Positions 1 through 7,368 of a DNA stretch of 13,826 nt are shown one piece after another. The stretch spans positions 1 through 13,826 of the forward strand of contig JBDIBB010000102.1 of NCBI GenBank assembly GCA_039812685.1. The letters are read 5' to 3'. Numbering within the stretch: position 1 is the first letter of the stretch; the number at the start of each line of letters is the position of its first letter. Origin of the DNA: JBDIBB01 sp039812685 (GTDB lineage: Bacteria > Acidobacteriota > Vicinamibacteria > Vicinamibacterales > JAFNAJ01). The notes below the pieces were generated by a model. It searched no databases. It was not told the DNA's origin and saw only the letters and a list, made by a program, of their open reading frames with translations. Made by a program: the position numbers and the translations under genes.

Positions 1-1711
1 CCGACTCCTGAGGGGATGCCGACGTCGCCGGCGCCAGCGGTGCGATGGCCGCCGGAACCGCTATCCCACCCGTCTCGGCCGCGGGCGATGATGGCACCGT
101 GGACGGCACGGCCGCCGGTGCCTCGACAGACGGCGTGGGGCTCGTGGCCTGGGCCGGCGCGCTCGCGCCGGGCACCTCGGTCACGGGCGACTGAGCCGGC
201 TCGCTCCGCGATGAGAACCACAGCCACGCAACGGCGCCAATCAGGCCGAACAGAACCAGCCACGCCGCGCCCCACACCAGCACGGCCGGCGCGAACGGGC
301 GGGAAGCCCTGGGCGCGCCCGCGGCCACCGCCGGCGCGGCTGCCGCCACCGGGCGCGCCTCCGGGGGCTGCGCAACCGGGACCGCCGCCGGTGGCACCTC
401 AACCGCCGGCAACCTCGGCGGCGGCAGAGGCGAGCCCAGAGGCGGGTCCAGAGCCCGGGAGGCCGCCGTCGACGTCGCCGGCGATCGCTCCGCCGGCGGC
501 GGTGCATCGAGTGATGGCGCCGCGGTCGACACGGGCACGGGTATGGGCGAGGGCGGCGTGAACGTCCTCCACGTGCCGCTTCCTGGCGCGGGCGGAACCG
601 GCGGCGGCACCGCCGGTACCTCGCCGGACGACCGCGGGGGTGTCGCCAACTGCCCCGTGGAAGGCCTGCCGGGGATGAGAACCGTCGCCACGTCCTCCGC
701 CTCCGGGGAGACCCGCGCTGGCGGCACGGCGCCGGGAGGATCGGTTGCCGGGCGTCCGGAGGTGACCGGCGCGACAGGCTCCGCAGCGGAGGGACGCTGG
801 AACAGCTCTGACAGATCCCCGGGGACTTCCTGCGTGGAATCCAACTCGAGCGCCGGCTGAATCGGGAATACCGGCACCGGCGTCTGACGACCGGCTGTCG
901 GGGGCACCGCTGGCGGCGCGGCCGGCGGCGTGAACGACGGGACCACAATCGTCGCCGCGTCGTCATCTTCCTCGCCCTGCGGCGATGGCACCGGCTGCTG
1001 ACCGACCGCGACGACGATCGTCGGCTGGCCGCCGGTGTCGTGCCACGATGACGCCGGCCGCGGTTCGCCGGCGGACGGTTCCGTGTCGCTGGACACGACG
1101 ATGGTCCTCGCGTCCTCCTCGTCCTCACCTCCCGCTGCGTCCGGACCAGCCTCAGGTGCAGAAGGCGGTGCGCCGGCTGCCCCGACCGGGCGCGCGACGT
1201 GCCACGCACCGGGCAGCGGCAGGGTGGAAGCCGTCTCGTCGGACGCGGGCAGCGCGGGCACCATGACGGTGGGCATCTGATGCAGATCCACCTTGTCGGG
1301 GGCCGCAGCCGGGGCGACGTCGTGCGCCAGCCGGGTCTGCTCGTCTGAGCTGGTCCCGTCGCGGCCGAGATCGGCTGCCGGAGGCGCCGGCGCTCGCGCG
1401 CTGACCCCCTCGTGCCCCTCGATCTCGTGACAGGTGAGTTCGTAGTCGCCGAAAGTGATCGTCACGCCCTCGCGCAGCACGACGCGGTCGACGCGACGGC
1501 CCTCGACCCAGCTGCCGTTCTGGCTGTCGTTGTCGATGAAGACCCAGCCAGCAGCCTCGCGACGCACCTCGCCGTGGGTGCGCGAGACGGTCTTGTCGGG
1601 GTCCTGCAGCAGCACCTCGTTGCCTGCGCCACGGCCGATGCGCAGGGTGCGATCGCGGAGGTCGATCGCGTGCTCGGGCGCCCCGAGACGAGAGAGTGTG
1701 ATCCGCAGCAT
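1..1711 (-). CDS. FHA-domain membrane protein, C-terminus beyond left edge
   Basis: Reading the minus strand from ATG at 1711-1709, the frame stays open for 570 codons to the left edge, so the 3' end is missing. Residues 1-95 form a forkhead-associated domain, a phosphothreonine-binding module. The visible key residues are GR at 26-27, S43-R-T-H46 and N65-G66. Residues about 100-475 are a low-complexity Pro/Ala/acidic linker. A strongly hydrophobic Trp-rich stretch at about 478-502 (plus-strand 205-280) reads as one membrane helix with Arg residues on both flanks. A Pro/Ala/Ser tail follows. The expected topology is a cytoplasmic FHA with a periplasmic tail. The linker carries five Thr-hydrophobic motifs, at T148, T203, T231, T254 and T343. 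The gene is divergent from the Ser/Thr kinase, so a kinase-target or scaffold role is inferred. The ATG is chosen because the FHA fold begins directly after it; the Shine-Dalgarno is weak. Confidence 0.87.
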   Translation of the reverse strand, partial: MLRITLSRLGAPEHAIDLRDRTLRIGRGAGNEVLLQDPDKTVSRTHGEVRREAAGWVFIDNDSQNGSWVEGRRVDRVVLREGVTITFGDYELTCHEIEGHEGVSARAPAPPAADLGRDGTSSDEQTRLAHDVAPAAAPDKVDLHQMPTVMVPALPASDETASTLPLPGAWHVARPVGAAGAPPSAPEAGPDAAGGEDEEDARTIVVSSDTEPSAGEPRPASSWHDTGGQPTIVVAVGQQPVPSPQGEEDDDAATIVVPSFTPPAAPPAVPPTAGRQTPVPVFPIQPALELDSTQEVPGDLSELFQRPSAAEPVAPVTSGRPATDPPGAVPPARVSPEAEDVATVLIPGRPSTGQLATPPRSSGEVPAVPPPVPPAPGSGTWRTFTPPSPIPVPVSTAAPSLDAPPPAERSPATSTAASRALDPPLGSPLPPPRLPAVEVPPAAVPVAQPPEARPVAAAAPAVAAGAPRASRPFAPAVLVWGAAWLVLFGLIGAVAWLWFSSRSEPAQSPVTEVPGASAPAQATSPTPSVEAPAAVPSTVPSSPAAETGGIAVPAAIAPLAPATSASPQES

Positions 1712-1855
1712 GATGCGTCCAGCGCCCCCGCCGGCGTCCGTGGGTGGTGCCGGCGCGGGCAACGTTGCCTCGCCGGGGTGCGCTGGCCGGACACGGCGGC
1801 CCTCGCCACTCGACCATCGGCGCCTCGCGCCACGGCTGTTCGCCTGGCTGCGAGG

Positions 1856-1864
1856 AATATAGCA
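1856..1864 (-). promoter_or_regulatory. Extended -10 promoter box for the FHA gene
   Basis: On the minus strand the bases read TGC-TATATT, a TGn extended -10 element. It is a conspicuous AT-rich island in very GC-rich DNA. It lies about 145 bases before the FHA gene start at 1711. No good -35 is seen at 17 bases, which an extended -10 does not need. This is a pattern match only. Confidence 0.4.
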
Positions 1865-1919
1865 GAACGACTCAGCCGGCGGCGCGTGCGTGTCGCCGTG
1901 CCTGGCAGGCAGGCCGCCC

Positions 1920-1948
1920 TTGTCTTCGGGCTATCGCTCGGCTATCGT
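1920..1948 (+). promoter_or_regulatory. Sigma70-like promoter for the kinase gene
   Basis: TTGTCT (1920-1925) and TATCGT (1943-1948) are separated by exactly 17 bases, and the GTG start of the kinase lies about 59 bases after the -10. GGCTATCG occurs twice here, at 1929-1936 and 1940-1947, with an 11-base period, so the second copy overlaps the -10. A TACACT at 1961-1966 is a weaker alternative -10. Sequence resemblance only. Confidence 0.45.
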
Positions 1949-2006
1949 CCCCACCAGCGTTACACTTCAGCGAGGGCACCCACGGGGCGTCGGTACCCGG
2001 GCACAC

Positions 2007-5000
2007 GTGGCCGAGAACATTCCTGCGCAGATTGGACGATACGAAGTGGTCCGCCGTCTCGGTCGGGGCGGCATGGGCGTCGTCTACCTCGCGCGCGACC
2101 CGTTCATCGAGCGCGAAGTCGCCATCAAGCTGCTGCGCGCCATCGACGATGACGATGCGCAGGAACGGTTCCAGCGGGAAATCCGGATCGCCGGGGCGCT
2201 GAGCCATCCGAACATCGTCCGGATCTACGATGCCGGCGCGCACGACGGACAGCCGTTCGTGGCGATGGAGTACGTGAACGGCCAGACGCTTGCCGAGATG
2301 ATCAAGGCGGGCGTCCCGCTCGAACTCAATCGCAAGATCGAGATGCTGCTCGACCTGGCCGATGGGCTGGGCTACGCGCACAAGCGCGGGGTCATCCACC
2401 GCGACATCAAGCCGTCGAACCTGATCATCGACGACCACGGCGCGCTGAAGATTCTCGACTTCGGGATCGCGCGCCTGAGTGATGCGGGCCGCACCAGCCT
2501 TTCGGCCGTGGGCACGCCGAGTTACATGGCGCCCGAGCAGATTCTCGGGCACACGGTCGACGCGCGGTGCGACCTGTTCTCCTTCGGCGTGGTCGTCTAC
2601 GAACTGGTCGCCTACCGGCAGCCGTTCACCGGCGACACCGAGCACTCGGTCTACCACAGGATCCTCAATACCGAGCCGTCGGCACTGAGCGAGGTGGCCC
2701 CGGGCACGCCGGCCTCGCTCGACGCCTTCATCCGTACGGCGCTCGCCAAGCAGCCCGACCATCGATTCCAGACGGCCAAGGCGCTCGGCGACGACCTGCG
2801 TGCCATCCGCGGGGCGTTGACGGCCGACGAGACGCTCGTGGTGGCGCGTCCGAAGGCACGCGGGATGGGCGGCGCCACGCCGCTCTCGCACCCAGTGCTC
2901 TCGCAGACGCCGCTGTCCGGCGCGCCGCCGCCCACGGCGCCACCAGCCCCCGACGCGCGATCCGGCAGCGGCGCGCAGCGCTCGCCGGCCTCGCGCCGGC
3001 TGGCCGACCTCCGCGAACGCCAGGTCGCGGCGGCCGAGGCCGACGCCCGCCGCGCGCTGGCCGAGGGGCGTCCGCAGGACGCGATGGAGGCGGCCGAACG
3101 CGCGCTGGTGCTCGACGAGCAGGACGCCTCGGCGCACGAACTCGCGGAACTGGCGCGCCAGGCCATCGAGCGCGAGCAGGTGCAGGGCGCCATCGCGCAG
3201 GCTGAACGGCACCTTCAGGACGGAGCGCTGACGCTGGCCAGGCAGGTGATCGAGCATGCGCGCGCGCAGGTGCCCGGCGACGCCGGACTCGCCTCGCTCG
3301 AACAGCGCATCGCGCAGCAGGCGCACGAGCGCGAACTGGCCGCGCGGCGCGCCGCGCAGTTGCGCGATGCGATCGAGCAGGCCCGGCACTGGTTCGAGCA
3401 GGGCGACCTCGAGACGGCCGCCACCACCGTCGACCGGGCCATCGCCCTCGAGCCCGACAACTCGCACGCGCGCGACCTGCGGGCGGCCATCGAGGCCGCC
3501 CAGCGGACGCGACAGGCAGAGGCCGCGTGGCACGACGCCGCGCGACGCGCCTGCGCCCACGCCCGCGAACTCGCCGGGCGCGGCGCCATGGGCGAGGCGA
3601 TCGCGATGCTCGGGCGCTTCTCGCCCCCGCATCCGATCGTCACCGGCCTGGCCGCCGAACTGCGCACCCGGGAGGCCGTGCTCGCCGAGGACCAGCGCCG
3701 CCGGGAAGCCGAGGCGCAGCGCGTCCGGCAGCGCGCGCAAGGCGTGGAGCAGGCGACGCGGCTGCTGGCGGCCGGCGACGCCGACGGCGTCCTCCGTGTG
3801 CTGGCCGAACTACGCGGCGCCGGCATCGTCGACGACGAAGTGACGGCCATCGAGCACCGCGCCACCGACCTGCGCCTCGCGCTCGCGCAGCGCCGACGGC
3901 GCGAGGCGGTCCTGGCTCGCGGCATCGAGACCGCGCGCACGCTGCTCGCCGGCGGCGATGCCGATGCCGCCCTGCTGGCCATCGAACAGCTGCGCGCGGA
4001 CGGCTTCACGGGCGACGTCCTGGATGGGCTCGGCCGCGAGGCCAGCGCGCTGCACGAGCGCCACGAGCGCGAGCGGCAACAGCAGATCGAGCGCGATCGC
4101 CAGGCCGCACGCCTGGCCGCCGGGTTGACCGAGGTCAAGGCCGCCATCGCCCGCCGCGATCCCGATGCCGCGCTGGCAGCCATCGCCCTGTTGCGCCGCG
4201 ACGGCCTGGATGGCCCCGAGTTCGCCTCGCTCGAGGCCCACGCCCGCACGCTGCAGCAACAGGTGGCGCGCGAGCGCCAGCAGCAGATCGAACAGCAGCG
4301 GCGCGACACGCGGCTGGCGCGGGGCGTCGCCGAGATCAGGACCGCCATCGAGAAGCGGGACGCCGACGCGGCGGCCGCCTCCCTCGCCCTGCTGGAACGC
4401 GAGGGCTTCAGCGCGTCCGACCTGGCGGCTCACGCAAAGCAGGTGCGCGCCCTCCAGGACCAGATCGAGAAGGAGCGTCGCGACCAGATCGAGCGCGATC
4501 GCCGCGCCGCCCGCCTCGCGCGCGGCATCGAGGACGCCCGCGCGGCGCTGCGTCGCCGCGACGCCCGCGCCGCCATCGACGCCCTCGGCCAGCTCGAGAA
4601 GGAGAAGATCGACGCCCCTGAACTCCCGGCCCTGAAACGGGAAGCCAAGACCCTCGAGAAGCAACTCGAACGGGAGCGGCGGGAGGCGGCTGCCGCCGCT
4701 GCCGTCACCGCGGCCGCAGGCGGGGGGCTCGCCCCGGGTGAGCCGCCGGTAGCCGCGGAACCGTGGGCGCAGCCCGTCGCCGCCGGGCCTTCCATTCCGA
4801 AGCTGCCCTTGCTGGCGGGGGCAGGCGTCCTCGTGGCGCTGCTGGCCATCGGGGGCGTCTGGTGGGCGCTGAGAACGCCAGGCGCACCGACCGGCACCCA
4901 GCAGGCAGCCGGAGAACTCGCCAGCACGGCGTCCCCGACCGCGGCCACCGGGGAAACCCCGGTGACGGGTTCACCCGCCGCAGAGGCCCCGACGCAAGGT

Positions 5001-6008
5001 GACTCGCGGGCGGATTCGAGGCCCCTCGATGACGCGCCGCCCGCCGCCACGACGTCAGGCCCGGAGACGACGGCTGCCGTCACGCAACCGGGGGTCGAGA
5101 CGGAAGCCTCACGACTCATCAGCGAGTCGGCACGGCTCGAACGGCGGGGCGAATTGCGTGGCGCCGCGCAACTGCTCGAGCAGGCACGGTCGTCGGCGTC
5201 GAGCCACCCGGCCGACGCGGGGGTGATCGCCGCGCGACTCCGATCGATGGTGAGCCAGGCGCGACGACGGGCGGACCGGGCGCGTGAGCAGGCCGAGCAG
5301 GCCAACGCCGTGGGCAACGACGAGTTCTTCGCCGCCGCCCGCACGATGACGCAGGCACAACGGGCGGCCGACAGCAACCCGCAGCAGGCGCTCGGGCAGT
5401 TCCTCGATGCCGAATCCGGCTTCGATCGCGCGCGCGCCGCCGCAGCCGGCACGGCCGGCACCCGGCCTTCCACGACCCCGGGCGTGACCCAGGCGCCGGG
5501 CCAGACCCAGACACCGCCGGGCGCACGCCCCAGGCCCGAGATCCCCAGGGAAGTGCCGCCGGTGAACGCCGGCCCGGCACAGCCGCCGGTGTCCACGCCG
5601 GCGAAGCCGGAGGAGCCCAGGCCCGCGCCCGCCCCGTCCGGCCCCGACACCTCCGCCGAGCAGAAGCAGGTGGAGGCCGTCGTCCGCCGCTACTTCTCGG
5701 CGCGCTCCTCGCTCAACCTCCAGCAGGTCCGGCAGGTCTACCCGGGCGTGCCGGCCGGCCGCGAGGGCGACACGCTGCGCAGAATCGAACGGGCCTGCGA
5801 GACCTTCTCGGAGCAGCCGACACAGATCTCGGTGGTCAGCGTCACCGCACAGGAGGCCATCGTGCGGTCGCGCGCGAAGACCACGTGCAGGCAGCGGGCA
5901 GGCGGCCGCGAGACCGACATCCCGGAAGTCGAGGTCTTCATCACCCTGCGCAAGAACGGCGGCGTGTGGCAGATCTCGCAGGTGAACCGGCCGGACCGGG
6001 TGAGATAG
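2007..6008 (+). CDS. Membrane-spanning Ser/Thr protein kinase (Hanks type) with tandem repeats and extracytoplasmic C-terminus
   Basis: A 1333-aa PknB-like kinase. The catalytic domain spans about residues 12-270: glycine loop G19-R-G-G-M-G24, K41, alphaC E58, HRD with D133, N138, DFG with D151, and E177 of APE. All key residues are present, so it should be active. A Pro-rich linker, a TPR-like helical region (about 330-570) and five imperfect repeats (578-898) rich in Arg, Glu and Gln follow. One membrane helix lies at 933-955. The extracytoplasmic part holds a Thr/Pro/Gly linker, a helical segment (about 1030-1150), another Pro-rich linker and a terminal NTF2/SnoaL-like region (about 1218-1333) with C1264 and C1294. 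The GTG at 2007 is preferred because the conserved kinase N-terminus follows at once. The in-frame GTG at 1890 would put the promoter inside the gene and adds an unconserved, Pro-rich stretch. It is probably monocistronic and convergent with the next gene. The substrate is unknown; the divergent FHA protein is a candidate. Confidence 0.92.
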   Translation: MAENIPAQIGRYEVVRRLGRGGMGVVYLARDPFIEREVAIKLLRAIDDDDAQERFQREIRIAGALSHPNIVRIYDAGAHDGQPFVAMEYVNGQTLAEMIKAGVPLELNRKIEMLLDLADGLGYAHKRGVIHRDIKPSNLIIDDHGALKILDFGIARLSDAGRTSLSAVGTPSYMAPEQILGHTVDARCDLFSFGVVVYELVAYRQPFTGDTEHSVYHRILNTEPSALSEVAPGTPASLDAFIRTALAKQPDHRFQTAKALGDDLRAIRGALTADETLVVARPKARGMGGATPLSHPVLSQTPLSGAPPPTAPPAPDARSGSGAQRSPASRRLADLRERQVAAAEADARRALAEGRPQDAMEAAERALVLDEQDASAHELAELARQAIEREQVQGAIAQAERHLQDGALTLARQVIEHARAQVPGDAGLASLEQRIAQQAHERELAARRAAQLRDAIEQARHWFEQGDLETAATTVDRAIALEPDNSHARDLRAAIEAAQRTRQAEAAWHDAARRACAHARELAGRGAMGEAIAMLGRFSPPHPIVTGLAAELRTREAVLAEDQRRREAEAQRVRQRAQGVEQATRLLAAGDADGVLRVLAELRGAGIVDDEVTAIEHRATDLRLALAQRRRREAVLARGIETARTLLAGGDADAALLAIEQLRADGFTGDVLDGLGREASALHERHERERQQQIERDRQAARLAAGLTEVKAAIARRDPDAALAAIALLRRDGLDGPEFASLEAHARTLQQQVARERQQQIEQQRRDTRLARGVAEIRTAIEKRDADAAAASLALLEREGFSASDLAAHAKQVRALQDQIEKERRDQIERDRRAARLARGIEDARAALRRRDARAAIDALGQLEKEKIDAPELPALKREAKTLEKQLERERREAAAAAAVTAAAGGGLAPGEPPVAAEPWAQPVAAGPSIPKLPLLAGAGVLVALLAIGGVWWALRTPGAPTGTQQAAGELASTASPTAATGETPVTGSPAAEAPTQGDSRADSRPLDDAPPAATTSGPETTAAVTQPGVETEASRLISESARLERRGELRGAAQLLEQARSSASSHPADAGVIAARLRSMVSQARRRADRAREQAEQANAVGNDEFFAAARTMTQAQRAADSNPQQALGQFLDAESGFDRARAAAAGTAGTRPSTTPGVTQAPGQTQTPPGARPRPEIPREVPPVNAGPAQPPVSTPAKPEEPRPAPAPSGPDTSAEQKQVEAVVRRYFSARSSLNLQQVRQVYPGVPAGREGDTLRRIERACETFSEQPTQISVVSVTAQEAIVRSRAKTTCRQRAGGRETDIPEVEVFITLRKNGGVWQISQVNRPDRVR
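3738..4700 (+). repeat. Five tandem 67-aa-class coding repeats inside the kinase
   Basis: Repeats begin at 3738 (60 aa), 3918, 4119, 4320 (67 aa each) and 4521 (60 aa). Each opens with a G-[VIL]-x-x-[AVI] helix, has an R/G-D-A/P-D-A-type turn near position 14, an L-L/A-x-x-G-type segment near position 29, and closes with an Arg/Glu/Gln-rich helix such as ERQQQIE or ERRDQIE. The three central copies keep the 67-residue period exactly. The repeats are imperfect at both protein and DNA level. The predicted form is a long helical rod between the kinase domain and the membrane. Confidence 0.8.
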
Positions 6009-6018
6009 GCGACGCCGA

Positions 6019-6070
6019 CCCGGGCGCGACGACTTCGACCACGGATCCGGGGCGTCGTGGCGGTGCCCGG
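6019..6070. terminator. Possible bidirectional hairpin between convergent genes
   Basis: The 93-base gap between two convergent stops (6008 and 6102) contains a nested inverted repeat: CCGGGC (6020-6025) pairs with GCCCGG (6065-6070), and ACGAC (6029-6033) pairs with GTCGT (6054-6058). The loop is long and no U-run follows, so it is a weak terminator candidate, supported mainly by position. Confidence 0.25.
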
Positions 6071-6101
6071 ACCTTCCGTCCCGACTGGACGCGAACGGCC
6101 C

Positions 6102-7322
6102 TCAGAAAGTGAAATCGAGGCCGACCGACGGCGTGATCTTCGCCCGCAGGCCGTCGTTCTTCAGCGACACGAGCACGTGCGTGTTCAGCAGCGTCCGGCC
6201 GAAGATGTTCCAGCGGAAGCCGGGCACGAGCGTCACCTTCCGCAACCCCTCGTCGAGGCCGACGATGGTGTTGGCGACCAGGAGGTTGGGGATCTCGAAC
6301 GGCGCCACGCCCAGCGCGCCCGCGCCGCGCACCTGCTGCATCAGCAGGTCGAGGTTCAGCGTCAGCCGCGAATGGGCCGCGAACTCGGTGCCGAGAGCGA
6401 ACTCGAAGGCGCCGTTGGTCGTGGCGATCTTCGACTCCAGGATGTCCTGCGCGAACCGCAACTGATCGGACCAGAACTCGTAGCCGACATTGGCGTGCAC
6501 GGCGAAGCGCGGTGCGAACTGCGAGAACACGGCCGAGACCTTCGTCCGTGCGAACCCGAGGCCGTGCAGGTTCTCTTCGTCACCCGTGGGCAGCCGGACG
6601 CCGACCACCGCGGCCAGCGCCGTCCTGGGCGCGCCGGTGCCGCCCGCCGTCGCGCGGCTGCGCCACAACTGCACCTTGCCCTGCAGGGCGATGTCGGCGA
6701 TGCCCGTGGCAGACTGCTCGGCCGAGTCGCGCGCGTCGGGTCCGAACAGGAACTTCTGCGTGACGCGCCCCTCGAGCCTGGTCGAGACGACCGGCACGAC
6801 CACGCCGATGTCGATGCGATCGGTCACGCCCACGGTGGCAAACAGCGACACGGTCGACGACTTGAGGTCGAAGCCCAGCCGGCTCTCGACCGGAACGAGA
6901 TTGAGGAACCCGCTGCTCGTGAAGGCGGCGAAGTCATCGAGCTTCGCGCCGCCGATCTCGTCGAACGTGTAGCGCTGCCACGTGAGGCCGAAGCTGGCCT
7001 TGTGCCGGCCCGTCGTGAGGGCGCGCTGCGGGAACGCGGGACCGAAGGTTTCGGCCGTCCGCGTGAAGCCGCCCGTCGACGGGTCGAAGCTCACCGAGAA
7101 GCCGCCCGTCACGCTGCCGAGCGGCGCCGTGGCCAGTTCGAGGGCCGGTCCGAAGGCGAGTGCGTCGCCAAGGGCCACCGAGCCCGCCGCATCGCCGAAG
7201 GCCCGCAGGGTGGCGCGCAGGTTTGGTCCGGGGATCTGGACGGCCTCCTGGGCTCGACCCGGAAAGGCCAATGCCAGGACCATCATCCCGGCCGCTGCCA
7301 CCTTCATCGATTGTGTACGCAT
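6102..7322 (-). CDS. Outer-membrane beta-barrel protein B (Phenol_MetA_deg/transporter-like)
   Basis: A 406-aa exported protein. Residues 1-24 form a signal peptide: Arg/Lys near the start, a hydrophobic core and a likely cut after A24 (PGRA|QE). The rest alternates polar and hydrophobic residues as in a beta-barrel and ends in L-D-F-T-F, the terminal aromatic typical of outer-membrane barrels. The GVRLPTGDEE motif (241-250) recalls the Phenol_MetA_deg-type 'transporter' family, which I name only tentatively. It is a paralogue of the protein encoded at 8281-9651. The ATG at 7322 is chosen because GGAGG sits 5 bases upstream and the leader starts there; a longer in-frame start would overlap the upstream gene and add 23 uncharacteristic residues. 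The gap to the upstream CNB-FHA gene is 46 bases, so they are probably co-transcribed. No substrate can be assigned. Confidence 0.83.
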   Translation of the reverse strand: MRTQSMKVAAAGMMVLALAFPGRAQEAVQIPGPNLRATLRAFGDAAGSVALGDALAFGPALELATAPLGSVTGGFSVSFDPSTGGFTRTAETFGPAFPQRALTTGRHKASFGLTWQRYTFDEIGGAKLDDFAAFTSSGFLNLVPVESRLGFDLKSSTVSLFATVGVTDRIDIGVVVPVVSTRLEGRVTQKFLFGPDARDSAEQSATGIADIALQGKVQLWRSRATAGGTGAPRTALAAVVGVRLPTGDEENLHGLGFARTKVSAVFSQFAPRFAVHANVGYEFWSDQLRFAQDILESKIATTNGAFEFALGTEFAAHSRLTLNLDLLMQQVRGAGALGVAPFEIPNLLVANTIVGLDEGLRKVTLVPGFRWNIFGRTLLNTHVLVSLKNDGLRAKITPSVGLDFTF

Positions 7323-7368
7323 CTGGTCCTCCACCCGACCGTCGTCCGCGTCCCGGCCGACCGCAGGC

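Noticed and set aside
662..1276. Repetitive Pro/Ala coding as a DNA repeat array or CRISPR
   Set aside because: The similarity is low-complexity protein composition with irregular spacing; there are no exact DNA repeats with spacers.
1890..2006. Upstream GTG start of the kinase
   Set aside because: It would place the TTGTCT-17-TATCGT promoter inside the gene and adds residues not typical of kinase N-termini.
1872..3740. Long minus-strand open frame (622 codons) opposite the kinase
   Set aside because: It lies antisense to a conserved kinase, has no recognisable motif, and long antisense frames are expected at this GC content.
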